From contig JAEWRY010000028.1 of the NCBI GenBank assembly GCA_023459875.1, positions 1 to 64,000 of the forward strand: a stretch of DNA of 64,000 nucleotides, read 5' to 3'. The notes below the pieces were generated by a model. It worked only from the letters and a program-made list of their open reading frames with translations, was not told where the DNA came from and ran no database searches. Shown here in pieces: positions 32,621 through 41,802 of the stretch (its first letter is position 1; the number at the start of each line of letters is the position of its first letter). The position numbers were made by a program, and so were the translations under genes. This stretch comes from Bacillota bacterium. Lineage in GTDB: Bacteria; Bacillota; Clostridia; Oscillospirales; Oscillospiraceae.

Positions 32621-33643
32621 TTGAAACTCATAGCGACCAAAGACGCGGTGGGGCATGTGCTCTGCCATGATATTACCCAGATCATCCGCGCTCAGACGAA
32701 GGACGCCCGCTTCCGCAAGGGGCATATCGTGACCGAGGAGGATATCCCCGTTCTGCTGTCCCTGGGCAAGGATTCCCTGTATGTCTGGGAGAATCGTCCC
32801 GGCATCCTTCACGAGGACGAAGCGGCTGAGATCCTGTGGAACATGCTCAAAGCCGAACATATCCGCCCTTCCGCGGTTAAGGAAGGCAAAATAGACGCAT
32901 TCGCGGAAATGGACGGCCTTCTGAAGACGGATAAAGAGCGCATCCGCCTGGTAAACAGTCTGGGTGAAATGATGATCGCCGTCCGGCACGGCAACACCCA
33001 GGTCTTGGCCGGAGACAAGCTGGGCGGCACCCGTATCATCCCGCTGGTCATCGAGGAGGCCAGGATGAAGAAAGCGGCTGAGCTGGCGGGACCGGAACCG
33101 CTGCTGCGGATACTGCCCTATGAGATCAAAAATGTCGGGGTGATCACCACCGGCAACGAGGTGTATCACAGCCGCATCGAGGACACCTTCACCCCGGTGA
33201 TCGAGGAGAAGATCGGGTATTTCGGCGCAAAGATGACGCAGCACGTCATTCTGGACGACGACGATAAAAAAATCACCGAGGCCATTAGAAATATGGCCTC
33301 TTCCGGCGCGGAGCTGATCCTTTGCACCGGGGGCATGAGCGTGGACCCCGACGACAGGACCCCCCTTGCCATCAAAAACAGCGGCGCGCGGATCGTGAGC
33401 TACGGCTCCCCCGTACTGCCGGGCGCCATGTTCCTTTTGTCCTATCTGGGCGAAATCCCCGTCCTGGGCCTTCCCGGCTGCGTGATGTACGCCCGGCGCA
33501 CCATATTTGATATCGTCCTGCCCCGCATCCTGGCACGGGACCCCATCACCGCGACCGAGCTTTCGCGGCTTGGCGAGGGCGGATTGTGCCTGGACTGCGG
33601 GACCTGCGTTTTCCCCAACTGCGGCTTCGGCAAGGGCTGGTGA
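32621..33643 (+). CDS. MoeA-like molybdopterin-binding protein
   Basis: The 340-residue protein begins with TTG after AGGGGGTAAG. The core (about 165-320) has the MoCF-binding pattern: VGVITTGNEVYHSRIEDTF, ELILCTGGMSVDPDDRTP and GLPGCVMYARRTIFD. The N-terminus differs from MoeA (CDITQIIRAQTKDARFRKGH). Similar MoeA-related proteins insert or sense molybdenum cofactor. The C-terminus carries an unusual cysteine cluster, CLDCGTC then CGFGKGW, which could bind metal. Starts the plus-strand Mo uptake block. Confidence 0.83.
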   Translation: MKLIATKDAVGHVLCHDITQIIRAQTKDARFRKGHIVTEEDIPVLLSLGKDSLYVWENRPGILHEDEAAEILWNMLKAEHIRPSAVKEGKIDAFAEMDGLLKTDKERIRLVNSLGEMMIAVRHGNTQVLAGDKLGGTRIIPLVIEEARMKKAAELAGPEPLLRILPYEIKNVGVITTGNEVYHSRIEDTFTPVIEEKIGYFGAKMTQHVILDDDDKKITEAIRNMASSGAELILCTGGMSVDPDDRTPLAIKNSGARIVSYGSPVLPGAMFLLSYLGEIPVLGLPGCVMYARRTIFDIVLPRILARDPITATELSRLGEGGLCLDCGTCVFPNCGFGKGW

Positions 33644-33738
33644 TCAGGCGCAGTCATGGTGCGTATCGGCCGCGCTTGGAAAATCAAAGATAGCGGCGTT
33701 TGCCGTACTATAAATTTACCAGACAGGAAGGATGCGCC

Positions 33739-34572
33739 ATGAAAAAACTGCTTGCTTTGTCCCTTGCCCTGAGTATGCTCCTCACCATTACCGCCTGCTC
33801 CTCTTCCCAGCCCGTCCAGACTGCGGCCCCGTCACCCTCGGCGTCGCCCTCGGCCACCGCCGCCCAGCATGAGGCGGTCACCCTCACCATCGCCGCCGCC
33901 GCTTCCCTGGAAAAAACCTTTACCGACAAGCTGATTCCCGCCTTCGAGGCCAAGTATGATTATATTACAGTGGAGGGGACCTACGACAGCTCCGGCAAGC
34001 TGCAGACGCAGATTGAGGCGGGTCTTGCCGCCGACGTCTTCCTGTCCGCAGCCACAAAACAGATGACCGCCCTGACGGATGAAAAGCTGGTTGACAAGGA
34101 CAGCGTCGTGCAGCTTCTGCAAAACAAAATTGTCCTCATTGAGCCGTCCTCGAAAGCTTCCGGAATTACGAGCTTCCAGGATGTCCCGAGCGCCAAAGCC
34201 ATCGCCATCGGCGATCCCGATTCTGTCCCGGCCGGCCAGTATGCCAAGGAAGTCTTCACCTCCCTGGGTATTTGGGATAAAGTATCCGCCAAGGCTTCCC
34301 TGGGCACCAACGTGACCGAGGTGCTTAACCAGGTCGGTGAAGGCAGCGCGGATGTGGGCGTGGTCTACGCCACCGACGCCGCCTCCACGGATGCCGTCAA
34401 GGTCATTGCCGAGGCCCCCGAAGGCTCCCTTGCTAAGCCGGTTATTTATCCGGTCGGCATTGTAACCGCCGCCAAGAACAAGGATACGGCCCAGCTTTTT
34501 GTCGATTTTCTGAAGAGCGACGAGGCGATGGCCATCTTCGAGGCCGCCGGTTTCACCTCAAATCTTAAGTAA
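33739..34572 (+). CDS. modA: Molybdate ABC transporter substrate-binding lipoprotein
   Basis: A 277-residue protein with a lipoprotein signal (MKKLLALSLALSMLLTITACSS, lipobox TAC) and a Ser/Pro/Ala linker, then the ModA fold: VTLTIAAAASLEKTF, FEAKYDYITVEGTYDSSGKLQTQIEAGLAADVFLSAATKQM, and ADVGVVYATDA. It captures molybdate or tungstate. ATG 33739 follows GGAAGGA. A hairpin downstream probably sets the ratio of binding protein to permease. Confidence 0.92.
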   Translation: MKKLLALSLALSMLLTITACSSSQPVQTAAPSPSASPSATAAQHEAVTLTIAAAASLEKTFTDKLIPAFEAKYDYITVEGTYDSSGKLQTQIEAGLAADVFLSAATKQMTALTDEKLVDKDSVVQLLQNKIVLIEPSSKASGITSFQDVPSAKAIAIGDPDSVPAGQYAKEVFTSLGIWDKVSAKASLGTNVTEVLNQVGEGSADVGVVYATDAASTDAVKVIAEAPEGSLAKPVIYPVGIVTAAKNKDTAQLFVDFLKSDEAMAIFEAAGFTSNLK

Positions 34573-34587
34573 ACTAAAAGATACAGA

Positions 34588-34613
34588 GGGCGGAGCTTGT
34601 CGCTCCGCCCTTT
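34588..34613 (+). terminator. Hairpin between modA and modB
   Basis: GGGCGGAGC (34588-34596) pairs with GCTCCGCCC (34602-34610), followed by TTT. It likely attenuates read-through into modB. Confidence 0.75.
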
Positions 34614-34663
34614 CCCGTATATAATAAGCTGTGAATTTCTTAAACGGAAGGAAGGCGAAGGGC

Positions 34664-35347
34664 ATGACCGTCGAAGCGTCCCCCATACTTATTTCCATGA
34701 GGACGGCGAGCCTTGCCATTCTCATCACCTTTTTTCTCGGCATCATGGCCGCCCGCGGCGTCATGGCGCTTCGCCCAGCCAGGCTGAGGGTGGTGCTGGA
34801 CAGCCTTCTCACGCTCCCGCTTGTTCTGCCGCCCACGGTGGCGGGCTTCTTTCTCCTCTATATTTTCGGGGTGAGACGCCCGGTGGGCAAGTTCCTGCTG
34901 GAATTTTTCGGCTGGAAAATCGCCTTTTCCTTCTCCGCCACGGTGCTGGCCGCCGTGGTCATCAGCTTCCCGCTGATGTACCGTTCCGCCCGCGCCGCTT
35001 TCGAGCAGGTGGATGAGAACCTGGTTTACGCCGCCCGTACCCTGGGCATGTCCGAATGGCGCATCTTCTGGCGCATTGTGATGCCCCTGGCGCGGCCCGG
35101 CGTGGCCGCCGGAGGGATTCTGGCCTTTGCCCGGGGCCTGGGGGAATTCGGGGCAACCGCGATGATCGCGGGGAACATCGCGGGGAAAACAAGAACGCTT
35201 CCGCTGGCCGTCTATTCCCAGGTGGCCGCGGGCAATATGGAGGCCGCCTACCAATATGTTGCCATTCTCGTGGCGGTCTGCTTCGCGGTGGTGGCGGCCA
35301 TGAGCTATTTCTCGGCCAAAGAAAACCGTTACCGGCAGAGGATGTAA
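34664..35347 (+). CDS. modB: Molybdate ABC transporter permease
   Basis: A 227-residue permease with five to six membrane helices. It has the ModB signature LPLVLPPTVAGFFLLY and the EAA-loop region ARGLGEFGATAMIAGNI that docks the ATPase. ATG 34664 follows AAGGAAGG; the upstream GTG at 34631 has no site. The gap to modC is one base. Confidence 0.9.
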   Translation: MTVEASPILISMRTASLAILITFFLGIMAARGVMALRPARLRVVLDSLLTLPLVLPPTVAGFFLLYIFGVRRPVGKFLLEFFGWKIAFSFSATVLAAVVISFPLMYRSARAAFEQVDENLVYAARTLGMSEWRIFWRIVMPLARPGVAAGGILAFARGLGEFGATAMIAGNIAGKTRTLPLAVYSQVAAGNMEAAYQYVAILVAVCFAVVAAMSYFSAKENRYRQRM

Positions 35348-35348
35348 C

Positions 35349-36383
35349 ATGAGTCTGGAAATGAACGTCAAAAAGAAGCTGAGGGGCTTCAATCTGAACC
35401 TGGAATTTACGAATACGGAAGGGAAGTTGGGCCTTCTGGGAGCCTCGGGCTGCGGGAAGAGCATGACCCTCAAGTGCATCGCCGGGGTCGTGACGCCCGA
35501 TTCCGGCCGAATCGTGCTGAACGGCCGGGTGCTCTACGACAGCGACAGAAAGATCGACCTGCCCCCGCAGCGCAGAAAGGTCGGCTATCTTTTCCAGAAT
35601 TACGCGCTTTTCCCCCACCTGACGGTGAATGAGAACATTGCCTGCGGCCTTGCCTTATCCAAGGGGGAAGTGCGGCGCAATTCTCAGGTTGGCGAAATGG
35701 TCGGGCTCATGCATCTGGAAGGGCTGGAGGAGCGCTATCCCGGCGAGCTCTCCGGCGGGCAGCAGCAGCGGGTGGCGCTCGCCCGCATCTTGGTCTGCCG
35801 GCCGGAAATCCTCCTTCTGGACGAACCCTTCGCCGCCCTGGACGAATACCTCAAAGAAAAGCTGCAGCTTGAGCTTGCCGAGCTCATGCGCGGTTACGGC
35901 AGCAATGTTGTTCTGGTAACCCACAACAGGGACGAGGCCTACAAGCTCTGTGACAAGCTGGTGGTGATGGATAACGGCGGCATCATAGGACAGGGCGGCA
36001 CCGCCGAGCTGTTCGCCGACCCCGGACGGACCCAGACGGCAAGGCTCACCGGCTGCAAGAATATTTCCGCCGCCAGAAAGCGCGGGCCTTACCAGGTGGA
36101 AGCTCTCGAATGGGGAGTATCCCTCACCGCCGCCAAGCCGGTAAGCGATACCATCACCTCCGTTGGTATCCGGGCACACAGCTTTTATGCCGCTGAAGCA
36201 GGCGAGCCCAACGCCATGGCGGTCACCGTGACCGATCTGAACGACGGCCCCTTTGAACACAACGTCATTTTCAAGGCCTCCGGGAAGGAGAAGCTCTGGT
36301 GGAAGCTCCCCCGGGGCGCCGTCCTGGAAACGCCCGCCTATCTCGCCGTCTCGCCCGAAAACGTGCTGCTGCTGGAAGACTAA
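35349..36383 (+). CDS. modC: Molybdate ABC transporter ATP-binding protein
   Basis: A 344-residue ATPase: Walker A GASGCGKSM, Q-loop FQNYALFPHL, signature LSGGQQQRVALARIL, Walker B ILLLDEPFAAL, and a switch His in THNRDEA. The C-terminal 110 residues form a MOP/TOBE-like domain that can bind oxyanion. It powers ModB. Confidence 0.9.
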   Translation: MSLEMNVKKKLRGFNLNLEFTNTEGKLGLLGASGCGKSMTLKCIAGVVTPDSGRIVLNGRVLYDSDRKIDLPPQRRKVGYLFQNYALFPHLTVNENIACGLALSKGEVRRNSQVGEMVGLMHLEGLEERYPGELSGGQQQRVALARILVCRPEILLLDEPFAALDEYLKEKLQLELAELMRGYGSNVVLVTHNRDEAYKLCDKLVVMDNGGIIGQGGTAELFADPGRTQTARLTGCKNISAARKRGPYQVEALEWGVSLTAAKPVSDTITSVGIRAHSFYAAEAGEPNAMAVTVTDLNDGPFEHNVIFKASGKEKLWWKLPRGAVLETPAYLAVSPENVLLLED

Positions 36384-36431
36384 GCTTGCTGTTCCTTTTT
36401 GCAGCATAGGCTTTTTATTTTACGGTTTTAT

Positions 36432-36471
36432 AAACAGGTGCTATATCCGGTGATATGGTGCCTGTTTTCTG
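36432..36471 (+). terminator. Hairpin downstream of modC
   Basis: AAACAGGTGC (36432-36441) pairs with GTGCCTGTTT (36458-36467), with two wobble pairs and an inner ATAT stem, then TTCT. A shorter hairpin followed by T residues lies just after modC at about 36386-36420. Confidence 0.6.
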
Positions 36472-36544
36472 GTACTTTGAGAGACCAGCGATATGAACTA
36501 AAACAGAGTTTCTTAAATTAATGAACCTCTTTTCTATGCGCATC

Positions 36545-36573
36545 TTGAAACCTGATTCATGTTGTGATAAACT
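36545..36573 (+). promoter_or_regulatory. tetR promoter with internal operator
   Basis: TTGAAA (36545-36550), 17 bases, TAAACT (36568-36573). The operator GAAACCTGATTCATGTT (36547-36563) fills the spacer, so binding would block polymerase: autorepression. Confidence 0.7.
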
Positions 36574-36644
36574 CAATAAATATTAGTTTGTTATGAAAGA
36601 CGACAAATTATTTTCTTGTTTATCCTTTCGACGGGGTGATTGAT

Positions 36645-37262
36645 ATGACCATAGAAGACAGCCAAACTCTGCTCGCGAACCTGCCGAAGACCAGCCGCGG
36701 CCAGGAGACGCTGGATAAAATTTGTCAGGCGGCCGAGCAGGCGTTCTACGAAAACGGCTATTACAGGACCATGATCAGCGATATCGCGAGGCTTGCGGGA
36801 ATCGGGACGGGTACGTTCTATATCTATTTTGAAAGCAAGCTGAACGTTTACAAATACCTGCTGACCCAGTACAGCCATAGGATCAGAAAGCACATCAGCA
36901 TCGCGATTGCGGGAATTGGAGACCGCCGGACGGCCGAGCGGGAAGGCCTGCGTGCGTGGCTTAAGTATGTGTCTGAGCATAAATACATGTTTAACATCAC
37001 CTGGGAATCCCTCTTTATCGACAGGGCGCTCTTTGACGATTATTACGCCAAGTTTTCGGAAGCCTATGTGGCCAAGTTGGACGAGGCAAAGGAGCGCGGC
37101 GATGTGAAAGACATCGATTCGGAGGTTCTCAGCTTCGCGCTTATGGGAATCGCGAACTTTGTCGGCCTGCACTGGGTGGTGCTTAAGGACGAACAGAATT
37201 TTGACTATCTGGTGGACGAGGCGATGAAGCTGATCGACGGTATGTTTGCTGCAAAAAAATAA
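36645..37262 (+). CDS. TetR-family transcriptional regulator
   Basis: A 205-residue repressor with an N-terminal HTH: AFYENGYYRTMISDIARLAGIGTGTFYIYFESKLNVYKYLL (residues about 32-70), followed by a helical ligand-binding domain. ATG 36645 follows GGGGTGAT; GTG at 36636 is the alternative. A related 17-base palindrome lies in its own promoter and just after the promoter of the symporter-acyl-CoA operon, so it almost surely controls both. By analogy with FadR-like TetR proteins the ligand may be an acyl-CoA (inference). Confidence 0.88.
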   Translation: MTIEDSQTLLANLPKTSRGQETLDKICQAAEQAFYENGYYRTMISDIARLAGIGTGTFYIYFESKLNVYKYLLTQYSHRIRKHISIAIAGIGDRRTAEREGLRAWLKYVSEHKYMFNITWESLFIDRALFDDYYAKFSEAYVAKLDEAKERGDVKDIDSEVLSFALMGIANFVGLHWVVLKDEQNFDYLVDEAMKLIDGMFAAKK

Positions 37263-37287
37263 AAGTTCACAGCGTAGAATTTTACGG

Positions 37288-37325
37288 GCGGACCCGGCGG
37301 AAAATTGCCGGTTCCGCTTTCTTTT
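37288..37325 (+). terminator. Terminator after tetR
   Basis: GCGGACCCGGC (37288-37298) pairs with GCCGGTTCCGC (37307-37317) with a small internal mismatch, then a T-rich run. Confidence 0.85.
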
Positions 37326-37409
37326 TAAAGGGAAATTCCAAATATTTCAATGCTTTGAAATGTCTATGTGATTTTGACGAACCGGTGTTTTTTATCCCCC
37401 ATATTTTTG

Positions 37410-37438
37410 TTGACATTGTTTCCTCATACTGGTAATCT
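37410..37438 (+). promoter_or_regulatory. Promoter of TetR-regulated carboxylate operon
   Basis: TTGACA (37410-37415), 17 bases, TAATCT (37433-37438). The TetR operator begins 13 bases downstream. Confidence 0.78.
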
Positions 37439-37451
37439 ATAGATGAACATG

Positions 37452-37468
37452 AAACATGATTCATGTTT
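37452..37468. promoter_or_regulatory. TetR operator (palindrome)
   Basis: AAACATGATTCATGTTT is an 8+1+8 palindrome placed at about the transcription start. Sixteen of 17 bases of GAAACATGATTCATGTT match the copy in the tetR promoter (36547-36563). Confidence 0.78.
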
Positions 37469-37539
37469 TATATCTGCTGTTCAGCCGGCGGACAGTGGAC
37501 ATGAACCGCAAATTGAATAAGGGATAGGGAGGTAATCGT

Positions 37540-37998
37540 ATGGACATTTCCAAGCAAAGAACCCCGATCATTGTTCTTATCGCGATTTTATGGCTCGCCT
37601 GTATCGTTACCGGAACCACAGGCCATTTTGTCATCGGGATGTGTCTGGGCGTCGTACTTATGTTCCTGCATCTTCTCCTTGGGACCTCCAAAAAGGGAAT
37701 CGTATCGAAAAAATTCCTGGCCTATCCGCTGCTCGTGTGGGCGGCACTCTGGATCGTCAGCTTTATCCTCTCCGGCTATTACGCGACGCTTTTCAAAGGC
37801 GTCATGCCGACCTTCACTGTATTTGGATTCCACCCCTCTTTTGCTCCCACAGTTTTCCTTTACTGGATCGGTGGACAGCTTACCCTGAATCTGGGCTTAT
37901 ACCTCCTCCAGGACGAGTGGTTATCACAAAAGGACTGGGACGACTTCTGCAATGAAATCAAGCGGCTGGACAGCGCGGAAAAGAAAGGGGTAAAGTAA
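37540..37998 (+). CDS. Small membrane protein, partner of sodium:solute symporter
   Basis: A 152-residue protein with four predicted membrane helices (about 10-26, 28-48, 60-82 and 100-122) and a charged C-terminal tail. AGGGAGGTAA precedes the ATG and the next gene starts one base after its stop, so it is probably an accessory subunit of the symporter encoded there, as small membrane partners are for several SSS transporters. No enzymatic motif. Confidence 0.72.
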   Translation: MDISKQRTPIIVLIAILWLACIVTGTTGHFVIGMCLGVVLMFLHLLLGTSKKGIVSKKFLAYPLLVWAALWIVSFILSGYYATLFKGVMPTFTVFGFHPSFAPTVFLYWIGGQLTLNLGLYLLQDEWLSQKDWDDFCNEIKRLDSAEKKGVK

Positions 37999-37999
37999 G

Positions 38000-39496
38000 A
38001 TGTCGCAGGGAACGGTTTTTCTTATTATCCTTTCCTCTGGGCTCATGATTGCCATCTCCTTTTTGATTGGTGTCTGGTCTAAAAAGAAAGCCAACACGAT
38101 GCAGGCATATTTCGGAGGCACGGCCATGTTCGGGCCCGTCGCCGTCGGACTCTCCAGCATGGCGGGCATCGCCAGCGCCTTCGCCATTGTAGGCGTGCCC
38201 GGCATTATTTATAAGAGCGGGAACGCCATGACCTTCTGGATGCTCTCCGGCGCGGCTTTCGCCATGAGCTATCTCATTCTGGGCAAAAGAGTGCGCGCCA
38301 TGGCCGAGATAGCGCCTATTTCAAGCCTCGGCGATATCTGTGATATCCGCTTCAACCATAACAGAGTGATAAAAGCCTTTATGTCGCTCATTATTTGCCT
38401 GGGCTGCGTGGGGTATCTGGCCGCCCAGATTTCCGCGGGCTCCAAGCTGATCGCCACCCTGGTGAACTGTCCTCCCATTGTGGCGGGCTTCGTCATCTTC
38501 GGCCTGCTGACCGTTTACACGGCTCTCTCCGGCGAAGTGGGCGGCCTCCTGAGCCAGGCCTTCCAGGGCCTCGTCATGGTCGTTGCCGGTGTCATTATTA
38601 TCACCGCCTTCTTTGTGGTCACCGGCGGCTTCGGCAACGTCTTGGCGGCGGTCAGCGCGGTTCCGGAAATTACGGGCGCCAACGGCGTCACCAAGGCTCT
38701 CGGCCCCGATTTTCTTAACGCATGGGGCGCGATGCCGGGAGGATACAGCCTCACCTGGATGCTGATCCCCATTCTCGGCTGCGTGGGACAGCCGCAGGTC
38801 CTTACCCGCATGTATGCCGTGAAAAGCCCCCGCGACCTGCCCAAGGCCGGACTTGTAACAGCCATCACCCACACCATCGTCGGCTTCCTGGCCGTCGTCG
38901 GCGCGTACGGCGCCCTTTACCTTGTGGCCACGGGAAAAATTGACCCGCTCGCCTCGCCCGATTCGGCGATCTACGCGTTTGCGGGCTATCTGGGAACTTA
39001 CGCCCAGGTCCTGGTCTACGCCACGATCCTGGCCGCGGCGCTCTCCTCGGCCAGCATGTTTCTCACTTCCTCCTCCACGCTGCTCTCCAAGGACCTGCCC
39101 AGCGCGGTGGGCATCAAAATTCCCCCCGAGAAGCAGATTTCCGTCTCCCGCATCTTTATGTTTATCCTGGGCGCGATTGCCATCGTGGTGTCCATTTACA
39201 GCACCGATATGGTCGCCATCCTGGGCACGTTCGGATGGGGCACTCTGGTTTCCGGCACCTTCCCGGTATTTGTAGTGGGCCTATTATGGGACCGCTGCAA
39301 TGAGAAGGGCGCGGTGTGGGGTACCATCGTATCCGTTATCCTGAATATCATCCCGTTCTTTGGCTTCAAGTATCCCAGCGCGCTGCCGGGCTACTTCATC
39401 ACCTCCGCCATTGCCGTTGCGGTCACGGTGGTCGTTTCCCTGCTCACACGCCGCCAGGAGAACTCCCCCAAGCTGGAGGCGGTTCTGAATCTGTAA
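38000..39496 (+). CDS. Sodium:solute symporter (SSS family)
   Basis: A 498-residue transporter with about 13 membrane helices. The first helices hold GMASxA-type LSSMAGIASAFAIVGVPG, and later helices contain GQPQVLTRMYAVKSPRDLPKAGLV, a typical SSS segment. Substrates of this family include organic acids, amino acids and vitamins; the operon with an acyl-CoA ligase suggests a carboxylate. Followed by a GC-rich hairpin that could limit expression of the downstream enzymes. Confidence 0.87.
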   Translation: MSQGTVFLIILSSGLMIAISFLIGVWSKKKANTMQAYFGGTAMFGPVAVGLSSMAGIASAFAIVGVPGIIYKSGNAMTFWMLSGAAFAMSYLILGKRVRAMAEIAPISSLGDICDIRFNHNRVIKAFMSLIICLGCVGYLAAQISAGSKLIATLVNCPPIVAGFVIFGLLTVYTALSGEVGGLLSQAFQGLVMVVAGVIIITAFFVVTGGFGNVLAAVSAVPEITGANGVTKALGPDFLNAWGAMPGGYSLTWMLIPILGCVGQPQVLTRMYAVKSPRDLPKAGLVTAITHTIVGFLAVVGAYGALYLVATGKIDPLASPDSAIYAFAGYLGTYAQVLVYATILAAALSSASMFLTSSSTLLSKDLPSAVGIKIPPEKQISVSRIFMFILGAIAIVVSIYSTDMVAILGTFGWGTLVSGTFPVFVVGLLWDRCNEKGAVWGTIVSVILNIIPFFGFKYPSALPGYFITSAIAVAVTVVVSLLTRRQENSPKLEAVLNL

Positions 39497-39522
39497 TTCA
39501 TAAGAAGCTGCAGCATCACCTC

Positions 39523-39556
39523 ACGGACGCCGCCGGTGTCCGGCGGTGTCCGTCTT
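39523..39556 (+). terminator. GC-rich hairpin after symporter
   Basis: ACGGACGCCGCCGG pairs with CCGGCGGTGTCCGT through 13 pairs plus one wobble, then CTTTC. Partial terminator or mRNA-stabilising hairpin within the operon. Confidence 0.65.
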
Positions 39557-39603
39557 TCCCCCTGCGTATTTAAGATAAGATGTATCTATTTGGAGGAACC
39601 TGA

Positions 39604-40230
39604 ATGAAACTGCTCGCCATCTGCGGGAGTCCCCGGAAACACGGGAACACGGATTATTATTTAAATCTGGTTTTGGAAGAAGCGAACAAGCTCGGCGCCG
39701 AGACCAGCCTCATCTGGCTGGGCGATAAAAACATACGTGGCTGCAGAGGCTGTTACGGCTGCGTGAAGGAGAAGCGCTGCGTGACCCAGGACGATTTCCA
39801 GGAGGTTTTTTCCGCCATGGGGCACGCCGACGGCATCCTGCTGGGGTCTCCGGTCTATCACAGCTCGGTTACCAGCGAGATGAAAGCCCTGCTGGACCGC
39901 GCCGGTTTTTCAGGACGTTGGGCTGTGAACGACATGCAGGCCAAGAACAGCAGCTATGAGTGGAAGGGCAGCGTTTTTTCCGGAAAGGTGGTCGCCCCCG
40001 TCACCGTCGCCCGAAGGGCCGGGCATAATTTCGCCTTTGCCCAGCTGTTGCTGTGGGCGGCCTGCAACGACTGCGTCATTGTCGGCAACACTTACTGGAA
40101 CGTGGGAGTAGCCGGTAAAGGCGGCGCAATGGACGCCGCCGAGGACAAGGAGGGCGCAGATATCATGAAGGGCCTGGCCCGCCGGATGGTGGGAACCATC
40201 TCGGCTCTCAATCAACATAAAGGAGCGTAG
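39604..40230 (+). CDS. NAD(P)H-dependent FMN reductase / flavodoxin-family protein
   Basis: A 208-residue flavodoxin-fold protein: phosphate loop CGSPRKHGNTDYYLN (8-22), CRGCYGCVKEKRC in the position where iron-sulfur flavoproteins carry cysteines, and LGSPVYHSSVTSEMKALLDR. It reduces flavin or a substrate using NAD(P)H. GGAGGAACC precedes the ATG. In the operon it may reduce the imported carboxylate or its CoA ester; that is inference. Confidence 0.83.
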   Translation: MKLLAICGSPRKHGNTDYYLNLVLEEANKLGAETSLIWLGDKNIRGCRGCYGCVKEKRCVTQDDFQEVFSAMGHADGILLGSPVYHSSVTSEMKALLDRAGFSGRWAVNDMQAKNSSYEWKGSVFSGKVVAPVTVARRAGHNFAFAQLLLWAACNDCVIVGNTYWNVGVAGKGGAMDAAEDKEGADIMKGLARRMVGTISALNQHKGA

Positions 40231-40235
40231 ATACT

Positions 40236-41795
40236 ATGCCGAACGGATGGATTGGGAACTATTCTTATTTCAGAGCCCGTCTGGACGCCGGCCGCGTGGC
40301 GGTCGTCGATATGGATACGGGTGAAACGTATACATACGGCGATCTGGATGAGCGGGCCAACCGTCTGGCCAACTGCCTTCGGGAACGGTTCGGCGTCGGC
40401 AAGGGGGACCGGGTAGCCTTCCTTTCCCGAAACCGGGTGGAGCTGCTGGACGCCTATTACGCCACCGGAAAGCTGGGGGCCATACTGGTACCCTATAACG
40501 CCCGCCTTTCGGTGAAGGAACTGGGTCAGCTCATGACGAGCGAAAGGCCGAAAGTCCTTTTTTACGAGGAAATTTACCGTGAGAACGCGGCCGCGCTGGT
40601 GGGTAATTGCCCCGTCGATGACTTTGTGGTGCTGGGTAAGGGCGGCTGTCCCGGCCACGCCGCATATGGCGATCTGCTTGCCCAGCACAGCAACTCGCCG
40701 GTCTCCTGTGACAGCCTGGAGCTGGAGGATATCCACCTTATCATCCACACGGGTGGCACCACCGGCCTGCCCAAGGGCGGCCTGGTTTCCCACCGGTGCG
40801 AGATTTTCAACTCTTTCAATGAAATCTGCACCTGGGGCTTAAACCACGAGGACAGCGCGACCATTCTGCTGCCCCTCTTCCACACGGGCGGATGGAACCT
40901 GCTTACCCTGCCCCTCCTCCACGTGGGCGGGAAGCTCTTTATCAGCCGCGTTTACGATCCCAAGCAGGCCCTGGAGGTGATCGAGCGGGAGAAGACCACC
41001 TGCCTCTTTGGCGCGGCCACGATCTTCCGCATGCTGGCCGAGCAGCCGGAATTTGAAAAGGCCGACCTCTCCAGTCTCAAGTGGATTATGGCGGGCGCAG
41101 CGCCCACCCCGCTCAACATCATGAAGATTTTCTGGAACAAGGGCCTCAAATTTATCCTGGGCTACGGCATGACCGAAGCGGGGCCCAACAATCTGTCCAC
41201 GCCCGCCCAACTGGTGCCCCAGCCGGTGGTGGAAGAAAAGTTTGCTTCGGTGGGCAAGCCCATGTATCTGACCATGATTAAGCTCATCGACGACGACGGC
41301 AATGAGGTTACCGAGCCGGATACGCCGGGCGAAATCCTCTGGAGCGGCCCTCAGATTTTTTCCGGCTATTGGGAGAACCCAAAGGAGACGGCCAGCACCC
41401 TGGTGGACGGCTGGGTGCACACGGGGGATATGGCCACCCGGGACAAAGACGGCTTCTATTACATCGTCGGCCGTAAGAAAAACATGTTCATTTCGGGCGG
41501 AGAGAACGTGTTCCCGCCGGAAGTGGAAACCGCGCTCTACGAAATCGACGCGGTGCGGGAATGCTGCGTCTTCGGCGTACCGGACGAGAAGTGGGGTGAG
41601 GTAGGCAAGGCCGTGGTCTCCCTGAAGCCGGGCAGGACCCTCACCAAGGAGGAAATCCTCGCCGCGCTGAAAGGTAAGCTGGCGAGATACAAGATTCCCA
41701 AGTATGTTGCCTTTGTGGACGACGTACCCAAAAATAACGTCGGAAAGATCGTGGTGAAGCAGGTGACCGATCTATACGGCGGTGCACGGGATTGA
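40236..41795 (+). CDS. AMP-dependent acyl-CoA ligase
   Basis: A 519-residue ANL-superfamily enzyme. The P-loop motif is IIHTGGTTGLPKGG (about 169-182), the second motif GYGMTEAGP, the hinge-region aspartate in WVHTGDMATRDKDG, and the C-terminal lysine in PKNNVGKIVVK. It joins a carboxylic acid to CoA through an acyl-adenylate. AAAGGAGCG precedes the start, and the stop lies eight bases before the next ATG. It should activate the acid imported by the symporter; chain type is unknown. Confidence 0.92.
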   Translation: MPNGWIGNYSYFRARLDAGRVAVVDMDTGETYTYGDLDERANRLANCLRERFGVGKGDRVAFLSRNRVELLDAYYATGKLGAILVPYNARLSVKELGQLMTSERPKVLFYEEIYRENAAALVGNCPVDDFVVLGKGGCPGHAAYGDLLAQHSNSPVSCDSLELEDIHLIIHTGGTTGLPKGGLVSHRCEIFNSFNEICTWGLNHEDSATILLPLFHTGGWNLLTLPLLHVGGKLFISRVYDPKQALEVIEREKTTCLFGAATIFRMLAEQPEFEKADLSSLKWIMAGAAPTPLNIMKIFWNKGLKFILGYGMTEAGPNNLSTPAQLVPQPVVEEKFASVGKPMYLTMIKLIDDDGNEVTEPDTPGEILWSGPQIFSGYWENPKETASTLVDGWVHTGDMATRDKDGFYYIVGRKKNMFISGGENVFPPEVETALYEIDAVRECCVFGVPDEKWGEVGKAVVSLKPGRTLTKEEILAALKGKLARYKIPKYVAFVDDVPKNNVGKIVVKQVTDLYGGARD

Positions 41796-41802
41796 GAGAA
41801 AA

